Program-made: the position numbers and the translations under genes
Part shown: positions 33,731 to 42,433 of the stretch, piece by piece
How positions within the stretch are numbered: the first letter of the stretch is position 1
How the letters are laid out: every line of letters begins with the position of its first letter
Notes under the pieces: generated by a model
What the model was told of the DNA's origin: nothing
What the model saw: only the letters and a program-made list of their open reading frames with translations
Databases searched by the model: none
Assembly (NCBI RefSeq): GCF_017355885.1
Contig: NZ_JAFEUU010000007.1
Location: 1 to 64,000 of the forward strand
Source: Sabulicella rubraurantiaca
Lineage (GTDB): Bacteria > Pseudomonadota > Alphaproteobacteria > Acetobacterales > Acetobacteraceae
DNA: 64,000 nucleotides
Direction of reading: 5' to 3'

Positions 33731-34470
33731 GCGCGGCGCTCGCGGAGCTTCTGGACTGGCGCATGGCGGCGGCCGTGCTGGCCACGGCCATTGCCGGGCT
33801 GATGCGCGGCTATTCGGGCTTCGGCACGGCGATTCTGCTTGCGCCGGTCTATTCCTCGCTCTGGGGCACCCGGGCGGGCGTGCCGGTGATGCTGCTGATG
33901 GAACTCTTCGTCTCGCTCCAGCTCCTGCCACGCGCTTGGCACGAGGCCGACCGGCGCGTGATCCTGCCCCTCGGCGGCGCCGCCTTCGTCGCCACGCCGC
34001 TGGGCGCCGTGATCCTGATCACGGCGGATCCGGAGGGGCTGCGCCGCTTCATCGGCGGCTTCGTGCTCGTCTTCGGCCTGCTGCTGATGACGGGCTGGCG
34101 CTACCACGGCTCCCGGCCCCTGCCGCTCAACATCGCGGTGGGAACGGTGGCGGGGCTGCTGAAGGGCGCGACGGGAATGAGCGGGCCGCCCGTGATCCTC
34201 TACCTGTTGGCGGGGACGGAGGCGGCGATCCGGCACCGCGCCAACCTGATCGTCTTCTTCGCCATGATCGCCATCATCTCGGTGGTGGGGCCGCTCTGGG
34301 GCGGGCTGATGGACATGGCGGTGCTTCTGAAGCTGGCGGTGGTGTTGCCGGTGCTGATGATCTGCGTGCCGCTGGGGGCGCGGCTCTTCCACGTCATCCC
34401 GGTGCGCTTCTACAAGCCCTTCGCCATGGGGGCGCTGATGGTCGCGGGTTCCATTGCCCTGTTCTCCTGA
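33727..34470 (+). CDS. TauE/SafE-family sulfite exporter-like membrane protein
   Basis: This is a 247-residue polytopic membrane protein with about seven or eight hydrophobic helices. The two half-repeats each carry the family Gly-rich motif (LMRGYSGFGTA near the start and LLKGATGMSGPPVILY in the middle). The family moves small organic or inorganic sulfur anions such as sulfite or sulfoacetate; the substrate here is not known. The ATG overlaps the DUF3553 stop. The longer frame upstream overlaps the ChpT-like gene in antisense and is not coding. Confidence 0.9.
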   Translation: MSAALAELLDWRMAAAVLATAIAGLMRGYSGFGTAILLAPVYSSLWGTRAGVPVMLLMELFVSLQLLPRAWHEADRRVILPLGGAAFVATPLGAVILITADPEGLRRFIGGFVLVFGLLLMTGWRYHGSRPLPLNIAVGTVAGLLKGATGMSGPPVILYLLAGTEAAIRHRANLIVFFAMIAIISVVGPLWGGLMDMAVLLKLAVVLPVLMICVPLGARLFHVIPVRFYKPFAMGALMVAGSIALFS

Positions 34471-34499
34471 CGCGTCACGCTTCGAGGAGCGCAGAGTGA

Positions 34500-34525
34500 C
34501 CAGGGCGACGGCGAAGCCGCCCTGG
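34500..34525. terminator. Hairpin between convergent genes
   Basis: A perfect 8-bp stem, CCAGGGCG and CGCCCTGG, with a 10-nt loop lies between the stops of the TauE/SafE gene and hpnH. It could serve both directions, but neither side has a T-tract. Confidence 0.35.
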
Positions 34526-34543
34526 CGACGCGGGTAGCCTCGG

Positions 34544-35719
34544 TTACTCGGCGGCCGTCTGCGGGGCGGTGGCGCCGTGCTTGGCGCCGCGCAACGGCTT
34601 CTCATGCGCCATCTCGTTCATCGCCTTCTGCACATGGGCGGAGAAGACGTACTCCGCCGGGCGCTGCTTGGTCAGGTCGATCTCCGGCGCCATCTCGCCC
34701 CTCGTGCGCGGGCCGCGAAGCTGTGCGGCGACCGCCTTCCAGGGGCGGGAGATCGCGTCCAGCGCCGCCGTCGCCTCGAAACCGGAATGGACCATGCAGT
34801 CGGCGCATTTCTCGTAATTGCCGACGCCGTACTTGTCCCAGTCCGTGGATTCCATCAGCTCCGCGTAGGTCTTGGCGTAGCCCTCGCCCAGCAGGTAGCA
34901 GGGGCGCTGCCAGCCGAAAATGTTGCGCGTCGGATTGCCCCAGGGCGTGCAGTTGTAGGACTGGTTGCCGGCCAGGAAGTCCAGGAACAGGGGCGAGTTG
35001 CCCATGCGCCACTTCGGCTTGTTCTTGCCGTCGTCGTGGCGGAACACGTCGCGGAACAGTTCCTTGGTCGCCTTGCGGTTCAGGAAGTGCTGCTGGTCCG
35101 GCGCGCGTTCATAGGCATAGCCGGGGCTGACCATGATGTTGTCCACGCCCATGGCGGTGACGTCGTCGAAGAAGCGCGCCGTGCGCTCCGCGTCGGCATT
35201 GTTGAACAAGGTGCAGTTGATGGCGGTGCGGAAGCCTTTCTCCTTGGCCAGCTTCAGCGCCGCAACGGCGCGGTCATACACGCCTTCCTGGCTCACCGCC
35301 CAGTCATGCTGCTTGCGGTCGCCATCCAGGTGGATGTCCCAGATGAAGCGCGGATGCGGCTTGTACTGCTCGATCCGCTTCTCCAGCAGAAGGGCATTGG
35401 TGCAGAGGATGACGATCCGCCCCTGCTTCAGCAGCCCCTCGACGATCTGCAGCATTTCCTTGTGCAGCAGCGGCTCGCCGCCCGCGATCGCCACCACGGG
35501 GGCGCCGCATTCCTCGGCCGCGCCCAGGCATTCCTCGACGGAGAGGCGCTTGTTCAGGATGGGATCGGGATAGTCGATCTTGCCGCAGCCCGCGCAGGCG
35601 AGGTTGCACCGGAACAAGGGTTCCAGCATCAGCACCAGCGGGAAGCGCTTGCGGCCAGCCATGCGCTGGCGGACGACATAGGCCGCCACCTTGGCTTGCT
35701 GCGCGAGAGGAATGCCCAT
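34544..35719 (-). CDS. hpnH: Adenosyl-hopene transferase HpnH
   Basis: This 391-residue radical SAM enzyme attaches the 5'-deoxyadenosyl group to diploptene, the first step to extended (C35) hopanoids. The cluster motif is CNLACAGC (Cys38, Cys42, Cys45), and the family-specific GKIDYPDPILNKRLSVEEC follows. The C-terminal SPASM-like region has CTPWGNPTRN and CADCMVHSG. The ATG at 35719 matches the family start (MGIPLAQQAKV). The open frame upstream is Arg/Pro-rich and not coding-like. hpnN, another hopanoid gene, is about 3 kb away on the opposite strand. Confidence 0.96.
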   Translation of the reverse strand: MGIPLAQQAKVAAYVVRQRMAGRKRFPLVLMLEPLFRCNLACAGCGKIDYPDPILNKRLSVEECLGAAEECGAPVVAIAGGEPLLHKEMLQIVEGLLKQGRIVILCTNALLLEKRIEQYKPHPRFIWDIHLDGDRKQHDWAVSQEGVYDRAVAALKLAKEKGFRTAINCTLFNNADAERTARFFDDVTAMGVDNIMVSPGYAYERAPDQQHFLNRKATKELFRDVFRHDDGKNKPKWRMGNSPLFLDFLAGNQSYNCTPWGNPTRNIFGWQRPCYLLGEGYAKTYAELMESTDWDKYGVGNYEKCADCMVHSGFEATAALDAISRPWKAVAAQLRGPRTRGEMAPEIDLTKQRPAEYVFSAHVQKAMNEMAHEKPLRGAKHGATAPQTAAE

Positions 35720-35943
35720 TCCGTTGCGTGTCCGTCCTGTTGGCCGCGCCCGTGTCGCGGTTCGGGGGGCATGCCCTAGCACGGCGCGGGTTCCGGCGCA
35801 CCATCGGGGTTCCACCGGGGCCGCATGGCCGGGGTCCCCTGCGGGCATGGGAGGGACCGGCCGGACGCGGCGGCGAGGCCCCGAGGGGAGATTCACGCGC
35901 CAGGCGATTCCGCCCCCTGGCGATCTGCCCTAGTTTCCACGCC

Positions 35944-36318
35944 ATGACCCTCCGCCGCTTCGTCGTCCTCCTGCCGGCCGCCGCGCTGCTGCCGCGCCCG
36001 GCCCGCGCCCATGCCCTCGTCATCGGCTCCGAGCCCGCATCCGGCGCGCGGCTGCCGGAAGGGCCCCGCGAGGCGGTGGTGCGCTTCAATTCCCGCATCG
36101 ACCGTGAGCGGTCGCAGCTTCTCCTGGCGCCCCGGCGGGAAGCGGCGGGCGGCACGGCCGATGAGCAGCGGCTGGACCTCGTTTCTGGCGGGCCGGACAC
36201 GGAGCTTCGCGCGACGCTGCCCCCCCTGGCGCCCGGCGCGTGGCGGCTGCGCTGGCAGGTGTTGGCGCTGGATGGCCACATCACCCGCGGCGACATTCCT
36301 TTCACGGTCGGTGGCTGA
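35944..36318 (+). CDS. copC: CopC-domain periplasmic copper-binding protein
   Basis: This is a 124-residue protein with a signal peptide ending at ARA. The mature protein starts with His, the usual copper(II) ligand of CopC. A second conserved His is in LDGHITRG near the C-terminus. The fold is the small CopC beta-barrel. It probably binds copper in the periplasm and hands it to the CopD-like protein encoded 5 nt downstream. The ATG at 35944 is the one that gives the signal peptide. Confidence 0.9.
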   Translation: MTLRRFVVLLPAAALLPRPARAHALVIGSEPASGARLPEGPREAVVRFNSRIDRERSQLLLAPRREAAGGTADEQRLDLVSGGPDTELRATLPPLAPGAWRLRWQVLALDGHITRGDIPFTVGG

Positions 36319-36323
36319 GGCCG

Positions 36324-38027
36324 ATGGAACTCTTCCTCGACCTCTACGGCTTCCTATCCGTCGTGCTGAAGGCTGGGGCGCTGGCCTCGCGTTCCGCCCT
36401 GGTCGGGGGCGTGCTCACCCTGCTGCTGGTCACCGCGCCGGTGGCGCGGCTCTTGCCGGCCCATCAGGCGGAGGTGGCATCGCGTATCACATTCAGGGCC
36501 GTTCGGGTCTCGGGGTGGGCGACGCTGGGCTTCACCGGCCTGTCGCTGGCGCTGGGACTGCTGGCCCTGTCGGGGGCGATGGACCTGCCGATCTCCTCCG
36601 CCCTTGGCGCGCAGTTCGTGGTTTCGGGCTTCGCCGTGTTGGGAGCCGCCCTGCTGCTGATGCTGCTGGTGCCGCGTGGCGATTTCGGCGGCGGGCGGGG
36701 CTGGGCGCTGCTGGCGCTGTCCTTGCTGCTTTTGGCGGCGGCGGTGGGCGGCTCGCATGCCATGGCGCGGCCGGAAGGGCGGGGCTACCTGGTTCTTTCC
36801 ACCTACCTGCATCAGCTGGGCGCGGCGCTCTGGCTCGGCGGGCTGCCCGTGCTGCTGCTGGCGCTGCGCGCCGACTGGCCGGCGGCGGTGGCGCAGACCA
36901 TCGGGCGGCGCTACTCGCGCCAAGCCGCGGTGGGGGTGGGGCTGATCCTTCTGGGGCTGCTCGGCTACTGGCGTGGCTACATCGTCGCGCCGGACGCGCT
37001 GTATGGGACGGCCTATGGCGCCATGGCGGCGACCAAGGGCTTCCTCACCTTGTTCCTGCTGGGCCTCGGCCTCGCCAACTGGGTGCTACTGCATCGGCTG
37101 AGCCGGGCCGGGGCGCCGGAAGCCTGGCTGCCGCGCCTGCGCCGCTTCGTGGAATGCGAGGTGATTGCCGGCCTCGCCGTCTTCGGCATCGCCGCCTCGC
37201 TCACCTCCGTTCCCCCCTCGGTGGATCTGCCCGATGACCGCGCCACCTGGGCGGAGGTCACTGAGCGCTTCACCCCCACCTGGCCGCGGCTGCAAAGCCC
37301 CGACCGCCAAGACCTCGGCATCCCCGATTTGCAGGCGCGGCTGGACGCGGAGTGGCGCGAGCGGCAGGAATCCGCCCGCCCGCAGGCCTTCATCCCGGGC
37401 GAGGGCTTCCTGCCACCGCGCAATGCCTTCGACATGGCCTGGAGCGAATACAACCACCACATGGCCGGGTTCGTGGTGCTGCTGGTGGGCATCGCGGCGC
37501 TGCTGGACCGCAGCGGACGCTTTCCCTGGGCGCGACATTGGCCGTTGCTCTACCTCCTTCTCGCACTGTTCCTGCTGATCCGCTCCGACCCCGAATCCTG
37601 GCCGATGGGCGACATCCCGCTGCTGGAATCGCTGCGCGACCCGGAGGTGCTGCAGCACAAGCTGCTGTCGCTGCTGGTGGTCGCCTTCGCTGTCTCCGAA
37701 TGGATGGTGCGGCTGCGCGGGCGAAGCGGGGCCGCGTCCTACGTCTTCCCCCTGGCCATGGTGGTCGGCGGCTTCCTCCTGCTCACCCACAGCCACGCCA
37801 TCGGCAACATCAAGGAGGCGCTGCTGGTCGAGCTGTCACACCTGCCCTTGGGCGCGCTTGCGGTGATCGCCGGATGCGCGCGCTGGGTGGAGTTGCGCGG
37901 CGGTGCGGTGGCGGCGCGGGCGGATGGGAGCGTGGTCCCGGCGCGCGAGGCGCTATGGGCGGGCTGGGTCTGGCCCGCCTGCATGATCGGGATTTCGATG
38001 CTGCTGATTTTCTATCGGGAGGCCTGA
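36324..38027 (+). CDS. copD: CopD-family copper transport membrane protein
   Basis: This is a 567-residue membrane protein with roughly a dozen hydrophobic helices in two groups. The N-terminal half has the CopD pattern (STYLHQLGAALWLGGLPVLLL, with conserved His), and the region near 250-300 carries LRRFVECEVIAGLAVFGIAASLTSVPPS. A soluble loop at about 300-380 separates a C-terminal helical part of less certain ancestry. It should move or shuttle copper across the inner membrane together with CopC. The ATG follows GGCTGAGG. The gene is longer than the basic CopD family. Confidence 0.88.
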   Translation: MELFLDLYGFLSVVLKAGALASRSALVGGVLTLLLVTAPVARLLPAHQAEVASRITFRAVRVSGWATLGFTGLSLALGLLALSGAMDLPISSALGAQFVVSGFAVLGAALLLMLLVPRGDFGGGRGWALLALSLLLLAAAVGGSHAMARPEGRGYLVLSTYLHQLGAALWLGGLPVLLLALRADWPAAVAQTIGRRYSRQAAVGVGLILLGLLGYWRGYIVAPDALYGTAYGAMAATKGFLTLFLLGLGLANWVLLHRLSRAGAPEAWLPRLRRFVECEVIAGLAVFGIAASLTSVPPSVDLPDDRATWAEVTERFTPTWPRLQSPDRQDLGIPDLQARLDAEWRERQESARPQAFIPGEGFLPPRNAFDMAWSEYNHHMAGFVVLLVGIAALLDRSGRFPWARHWPLLYLLLALFLLIRSDPESWPMGDIPLLESLRDPEVLQHKLLSLLVVAFAVSEWMVRLRGRSGAASYVFPLAMVVGGFLLLTHSHAIGNIKEALLVELSHLPLGALAVIAGCARWVELRGGAVAARADGSVVPAREALWAGWVWPACMIGISMLLIFYREA

Positions 38028-38092
38028 TGCCTTGGTGGTTCCAGCGGCGAAATATACCGCCTCTGGTCGTTGTCCATTAAGACTTCCCCTTT

Positions 38093-38122
38093 AGGTTGCA
38101 TTCCCGATTGGGGGAGCAACCT
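38093..38122 (+). promoter_or_regulatory. Leader hairpin covering the ribosome site of the next gene
   Basis: AGGTTGC (38093-38099) pairs with GCAACCT (38116-38122), with an inner CCC/GGG pairing. The 3' arm abuts the ATG, and the GGGGGAG Shine-Dalgarno is inside the hairpin. This could restrain translation until it melts. Confidence 0.4.
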
Positions 38123-38560
38123 ATGAACTCAAGCGTGAAGCTGTTCCTCGCCGCATGCGGCATCGCCCTTCCGCCCTTGGCTTTGCCGGCGCCGCATGGC
38201 GGCGTGCAGGAAGCCAGCGCCGCCGGCAGGATGTGCGAGATGCGGGTGAGCCTGCGAGTGTATTCCGCCCCAGTGACCGAGGGCTATGGTCCCAACGTCG
38301 GCAAGGTGGTCCGCCACGAATACTGGGCGACGCTGACCGGGAAGGGGACCGAGGCGCATGGCGGCATGGCCACCATCTCGGTGTCCAACTTCCCGGCCGA
38401 GTACAACGGCGCGCAGAACATCACCACGGATTGGCCGGGCCATGGGAGCACGTCACGCATGATCGGCTCCGGCCCGCAGCCACTCAATAACGTGCAGATC
38501 ACCTACGACTACAACCGCAGCGGCGGCGCGGCGCCAACGGCCCACCTGCACAATTGCTGA
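38123..38560 (+). CDS. Secreted hypothetical protein
   Basis: This is a 145-residue protein with a signal peptide (MNSSVKLFLAACGIALPPLAL). The mature domain has Cys near its start (RMCEM) and as the last residue (HNC), which may pair. A beta-rich pattern with many Gly, Asn and Thr is seen (TISVSNFPAEYNG, VQITYDYNRSGG). No family was recognised. The ATG at 38123 is preferred over an in-frame TTG nine codons earlier. It lies between copD and hpnN but appears to be its own transcript, with hairpins on both sides. Confidence 0.7.
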   Translation: MNSSVKLFLAACGIALPPLALPAPHGGVQEASAAGRMCEMRVSLRVYSAPVTEGYGPNVGKVVRHEYWATLTGKGTEAHGGMATISVSNFPAEYNGAQNITTDWPGHGSTSRMIGSGPQPLNNVQITYDYNRSGGAAPTAHLHNC

Positions 38561-38569
38561 CATCCGCCA

Positions 38570-38587
38570 GCCTCCCATTAGGGAGGC
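38570..38587 (+). terminator. Hairpin after the secreted hypothetical gene
   Basis: GCCTCCC and GGGAGGC form a perfect 7-bp stem with an ATTA tetraloop, 9 nt after the stop codon. Only two T follow, so it may be a terminator or an RNA 3' end. Confidence 0.4.
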
Positions 38588-38815
38588 TTGCCCGCGCTGC
38601 GCACAGCGCGCATCACTCCGCCGCCGCCTCTCGAGGATCGGAACCGGAGACGGCGCGGCCTGAGACGGAAAGGGCAGCCCGGCCTCGTAGGCTGGACCGC
38701 CGGCCGGGGCCGTTTCGTGCCGGCGCTGCCGGCGTCCGGCAACCGAGGCATCGCGCAACACGTGTCCAGACGACAGAATGAACTCGAGCCATTTGGCGGC
38801 AGGGCCGATCCCGCC

Positions 38816-41350
38816 GTGTCGCTGGGTGGCGTGGTGGTGGCGCTGGTCGGGCGGTCGGTGCGCTTTCCCTGGACCACGGTGCTGCTGTCGCTGCTCGTCA
38901 CCGCGGCGGCGCTTTGGCTGCTGGTCACGCGCTTTGCGCTCGATTCCAATGTTACGCGACTCTTCCCGCAGGACCTGCCCTGGCGCCTCGCCGAGCGGCA
39001 GATGGAACAGGCCTTTCCGCAGCGGCAGGACCTGATCCTGGTGGTGCTGGACCGAACCACCCCGTCGGAGGCCGACCGCGATGCGGAAGCCCTGGCCGAG
39101 GCGTTGCGCGCGCGGCCACAGCTTTTCCGCACCGTGCGCCGGCCCGATGCCGGCGCGTTCTGGCGCCAGCATGGCCTCCTCTTCCTCGAGACGGGAGAGG
39201 TGCGCGCCGTCACCGAAAGGCTGGTGGAGGCGCAGCCTTGGTTGGGCACCGTCGCCGCCGATCCCAGCCTGCGCGGCTTCGCCGGGCTCCTGCGCCTGAT
39301 GGGCGAGGGGATGCAGCGCGGCGAGACACCGCCCGAGCGTGTGCGCCCGATTCTGGAGGCGACGGAGGCAGCCGCGCGCGCCGCGCTGGAGGGCCGCGTC
39401 GCGCCGCCCGATTGGCAGGGGCTGATGACCGGCCGCGCCCCAGCGCCGCTGGAACTCCGGCGCCTGATCCTGGTGCAGCCGGCGCTGGATTACGGCCAGC
39501 TTTCCTCGGGCGCTGATGCGACGGCGGTGATCCGTGGGGAGGCGGCGCGGCTCGGCATCGGCCCGATCCGCCTCACCGGACCCGTGCCCATGGCGGATGA
39601 GGAATTCGCCACCGTGGCCGATGGCGCGGTGGAAAGCACGGTCGTCTCCTTCGTGCTGGTCGGCCTCCTGCTCTGGAAGGCGCTGCGCAGCTTCCGGCTG
39701 ATCTGGCCGCTGCTGACGCTGGTGGTGCTGGGCCTCATCTGGACCGGCGGCTTCGGCATCCTGGCGGTGGGGCGGTTCAACCCGCTTTCCATCGCCTTCG
39801 CGGTGTTGTTCATCGGTATTGGCGTGGATTTTGGCATCCAGTACGCGGTGCAGTACCGGGCGGAGCGTGCGAGGGCGGGCGGCACGTCGGACGCGCTGCG
39901 CGCGGCGGCGCGCACGGCCGGGCCCGGCATGACCCTCGCCGCCCTCGCCGTCGCCAGCTCGTTCTTTGCCTTCATGCCCACCGACTACAAGGGCGTGGCG
40001 GAACTCGGGCTGATCGCCGGGGTGGGGATGCTGATCGGCTGGTGGCTAGCCATGACGCTGCTGCCCGCCCTCATCCTGCTCGCCCGGCCGCGCGACGAGG
40101 CGCGCGAGGTGGGCTATCCCATGCTGGGCCCGGTGGACGAGTTTCTGTCGCGCTATGCCCGCGCCGTGGCTGTGCTGGGCGGGATCGTGGCGCTGGGCTG
40201 TATCATCGCCCTGTCCCAGCTCCGGTTCGACACGAATCCGATCAACCTGCGCGATCCCGGCGCGGAATCGGTGGCGACGTGGCGTGACCTGGCGCGCGAC
40301 AAGGACACCAATCCCAACACGCTGGACGTGCTGACGCCGGGGCCGGAAGCGGCGGCCGCGCTTGCCGCGCGGCTTGGCGCCCTGCGGGAGGTGGCACGCA
40401 CCACCACCCTGACGGATTTCGTGCCGGCGGATCAGGAAGCGAAGCTCGCACTGATCGAGGATGCTGCGATGCTGCTCGGCCCGACCCTCGTGCCGGGCAC
40501 CGAGGCGCCGCCGACGGATGCGCAATCCGCCGCGGCGCTGCGCCGTGCCGGTGTGGCGCTGGGCGGCAGCGTGGGAGAGGCGCTGCGGGCCCTCGCCGCC
40601 GGGACCGAGGCGCAACGGGCCACCTTCGCCCAGGCCATCCTGCCCGGCCTCGCCGACATACTGGGGAAGGTGCGCGACATGCTGGCCGCCAAGCCGGTAA
40701 CGCTCGAATCCCTGCCCGAGGATCTGCGCGCTGACTGGCTGACCGCCGATGGCCGCGCCCGCGTCGAGGTCGCGCCGGCCTCGCTGCCGGGCGACGAGAC
40801 GGAGCAGCTGCGCCGCTTCGCCCGCGCCGTGCAGACCGTGGCGCCCGGCGCGGTCGGCCTCGCCACTTCCTCCCTGGAATCCTCCGCGACGATCGAATGG
40901 GCCTTCGTGCAGAGCGGCATCCTGGCGGTCGTGCTGGTGATGGTGCTGCTCTGGCTCGCCCTGCGTTCCGTGCGGCTGTCGCTGCTGGCGGTGGCGCCGC
41001 TGGCGCTGGCCGGGTTGCTGACGCTGGCGCATTGCGCGCTGCTCGGGCCGGACCTCAACCTCGCCAACATCATCGCCCTGCCGCTGCTCTTCGGGCAGGG
41101 CGTCGCCTACGACATCTACTTCGTCGCGGCCTGGAAACAGGGGCGGCGCGACCTTCTCGCCTCGCCGCTCAACCGGGCGGTGATCTACTCGGCCATCACC
41201 AATGCCGCCGCCTTCGGTGCCCTGGCGCTGTCGCCGCATCCGGGCACCGCCTCCATGGGCGTCGTGCTGTCCATGAGCCTCGTCTATTCGCTGCTTTGCG
41301 TCATGCTGGTGCTGCCGCCCCTGCTGAAACTCTTCGCCTCCCGCAGCTGA
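38816..41350 (+). CDS. hpnN: Hopanoid-associated RND transporter HpnN
   Basis: This is an inner-membrane RND protein of about 844 residues that moves hopanoids to the outer membrane in related bacteria. Two MMPL-type halves are each preceded by one helix and a large periplasmic loop. The first half has GIGVDFGIQYAVQYR, characteristic of HpnN, and ends with FFAFMPTDYKG. The second ends with LFGQGVAYDIYFV and NAAAFGALALSPHPG. The start is uncertain: GTG at 38816 gives VVVALVGRSVRFPW like relatives, GTG 38762 would add 18 residues, and no strong ribosome site marks either. The further upstream frame is Arg-rich and non-coding in character. Confidence 0.93.
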   Translation: MSLGGVVVALVGRSVRFPWTTVLLSLLVTAAALWLLVTRFALDSNVTRLFPQDLPWRLAERQMEQAFPQRQDLILVVLDRTTPSEADRDAEALAEALRARPQLFRTVRRPDAGAFWRQHGLLFLETGEVRAVTERLVEAQPWLGTVAADPSLRGFAGLLRLMGEGMQRGETPPERVRPILEATEAAARAALEGRVAPPDWQGLMTGRAPAPLELRRLILVQPALDYGQLSSGADATAVIRGEAARLGIGPIRLTGPVPMADEEFATVADGAVESTVVSFVLVGLLLWKALRSFRLIWPLLTLVVLGLIWTGGFGILAVGRFNPLSIAFAVLFIGIGVDFGIQYAVQYRAERARAGGTSDALRAAARTAGPGMTLAALAVASSFFAFMPTDYKGVAELGLIAGVGMLIGWWLAMTLLPALILLARPRDEAREVGYPMLGPVDEFLSRYARAVAVLGGIVALGCIIALSQLRFDTNPINLRDPGAESVATWRDLARDKDTNPNTLDVLTPGPEAAAALAARLGALREVARTTTLTDFVPADQEAKLALIEDAAMLLGPTLVPGTEAPPTDAQSAAALRRAGVALGGSVGEALRALAAGTEAQRATFAQAILPGLADILGKVRDMLAAKPVTLESLPEDLRADWLTADGRARVEVAPASLPGDETEQLRRFARAVQTVAPGAVGLATSSLESSATIEWAFVQSGILAVVLVMVLLWLALRSVRLSLLAVAPLALAGLLTLAHCALLGPDLNLANIIALPLLFGQGVAYDIYFVAAWKQGRRDLLASPLNRAVIYSAITNAAAFGALALSPHPGTASMGVVLSMSLVYSLLCVMLVLPPLLKLFASRS

Positions 41351-41363
41351 GCGTGCCAACCTG

Positions 41364-41383
41364 CCTCCCAATCACTTGGGAGG
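41364..41383 (+). promoter_or_regulatory. Leader hairpin covering the ribosome site of the first Bug receptor gene
   Basis: CCTCCCA and TGGGAGG form a perfect 7-bp stem with a 6-nt loop. The 3' arm is the Shine-Dalgarno of the gene starting at 41395. It also lies 14 nt after the hpnN stop, so a terminator function is the alternative. Confidence 0.4.
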
Positions 41384-41394
41384 ATAAAACGCCA

Positions 41395-42348
41395 ATGTTC
41401 CGACGCAGCATCCTGGCCACGGCGCCCGCCCTTCTGGCGGCGCCTGCCCTCGCGCAATCCTGGAACCCCGATCGCCCCATCACCATGATCGTGGCCTTCG
41501 CCCCCGGCGGCGGCACCGACGTGGCGGCACGCACCGTGGCGCGCTTCATGGAGAGGGATCTGGGCCAGTCCATCCTGGTGCTGAACCGCGCCGGGGCAGG
41601 GGGCGAGGTGGGATGGTCGGAGCTGGCGCGGGCGCGGCCGGACGGGCACACGATCGGCTTCATCAACACCCCCAACCTCGTCACCATTCCCATTGAGCGG
41701 CAGGCGCGCTACCGGCTGGAGGATTTCGCGCCGGTCGCCAATGTGGTGGACGATCCGGGCGGGTTCTGGGTGTTGCCGGACAGTCCGTGGCGGAATCTGG
41801 CCGACCTCGCCGCCGCCGCGCGCGCCGCATCCGGGACGATCAGCTATGGCACCACGGGCGTCGGCTCGGACGACCACCTGGCGACCCTGGCCTTCGAGCG
41901 TCTGACCGGGGTGAAGCTGCTGCATGTCCCCTTCAACGGGGCATCCCAGGTGCGCAACGCCATCCTCGGCCGCACCATCCAGCTTGCGGCGATGAACATG
42001 GGCGAGGGGGTGGGCGACTTCCGCAACGGCCTGCTGCGCCCGCTCGGCCAGATGGCCGAAGCACGCTGGGCCAACACCTCGGACGTGCCGACCTTCCGCG
42101 AGCAGGGCTTCGACGTGGTGGACGGCTCGCTGCGCGGCCTCGCTGCCCCGGCCGGTACGCCGCCGGCCGTGCTGGAGCGCCTGGCCAATGCGGTGCGCAA
42201 GGCGATGGACGACCCGGATTTCAAGCAGGCGGCGACGCAGCAGCAATTGCCGCTGCGCTTCCTGGACCCCGACCAGCACCGCACCGTGCTGATGGCGATG
42301 CGCGAAAGCTACACGCGCATGTGGCAGCAGCACCCCTGGCGGGACTGA
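41395..42348 (+). CDS. Bug-family TTT solute-binding protein 1
   Basis: This is a 317-residue periplasmic receptor of the tripartite tricarboxylate transporter family. The signal peptide ends at ALA. Mature protein marks are PITMIVAFAPGGGTDVAAR and VLNRAGAGGEVG, followed by ISYGTTGVGSDDHLA. Such proteins bind carboxylates or aromatic acids. No membrane partners (TctA, TctB) are in the window, so it is an orphan receptor, as is usual in this family. It is strongly alike to the receptor at 62673-63623, down to the shared HPWRD ending. The start has GGGAGG 10 nt upstream. Confidence 0.92.
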   Translation: MFRRSILATAPALLAAPALAQSWNPDRPITMIVAFAPGGGTDVAARTVARFMERDLGQSILVLNRAGAGGEVGWSELARARPDGHTIGFINTPNLVTIPIERQARYRLEDFAPVANVVDDPGGFWVLPDSPWRNLADLAAAARAASGTISYGTTGVGSDDHLATLAFERLTGVKLLHVPFNGASQVRNAILGRTIQLAAMNMGEGVGDFRNGLLRPLGQMAEARWANTSDVPTFREQGFDVVDGSLRGLAAPAGTPPAVLERLANAVRKAMDDPDFKQAATQQQLPLRFLDPDQHRTVLMAMRESYTRMWQQHPWRD

Positions 42349-42363
42349 TGCCGCTGCCGCATC

Positions 42364-42407
42364 GCCCGCGCGCCCGTCCGCTGTCGCGCGCGGGCGCGCC
42401 TTGCTTT
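42364..42407 (+). terminator. Terminator between the two Bug receptor genes
   Basis: A perfect 10-bp stem, GCCCGCGCGC and GCGCGCGGGC, with a 12-nt loop is followed after a few bases by TTGCTTT. It starts 15 nt after the first receptor's stop, so the two receptor genes are probably separate units. Confidence 0.5.
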
Positions 42408-42411
42408 AAAG

Positions 42412-42426
42412 CCTCCGAAAAGGAGG
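42412..42426 (+). promoter_or_regulatory. Short leader hairpin covering the ribosome site of Bug receptor 2
   Basis: CCTCC-GAAAA-GGAGG forms a 5-bp stem whose 3' arm is the Shine-Dalgarno, 7 nt before the ATG at 42434. It is the same arrangement as before receptor 1, but shorter. Confidence 0.35.
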
Positions 42427-42433
42427 ATTCGCC

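Noticed and set aside
42364-42407. The GC stem between the two Bug genes as a riboswitch
   Set aside because: It is a single simple stem with no conserved riboswitch core; a terminator explains it better.
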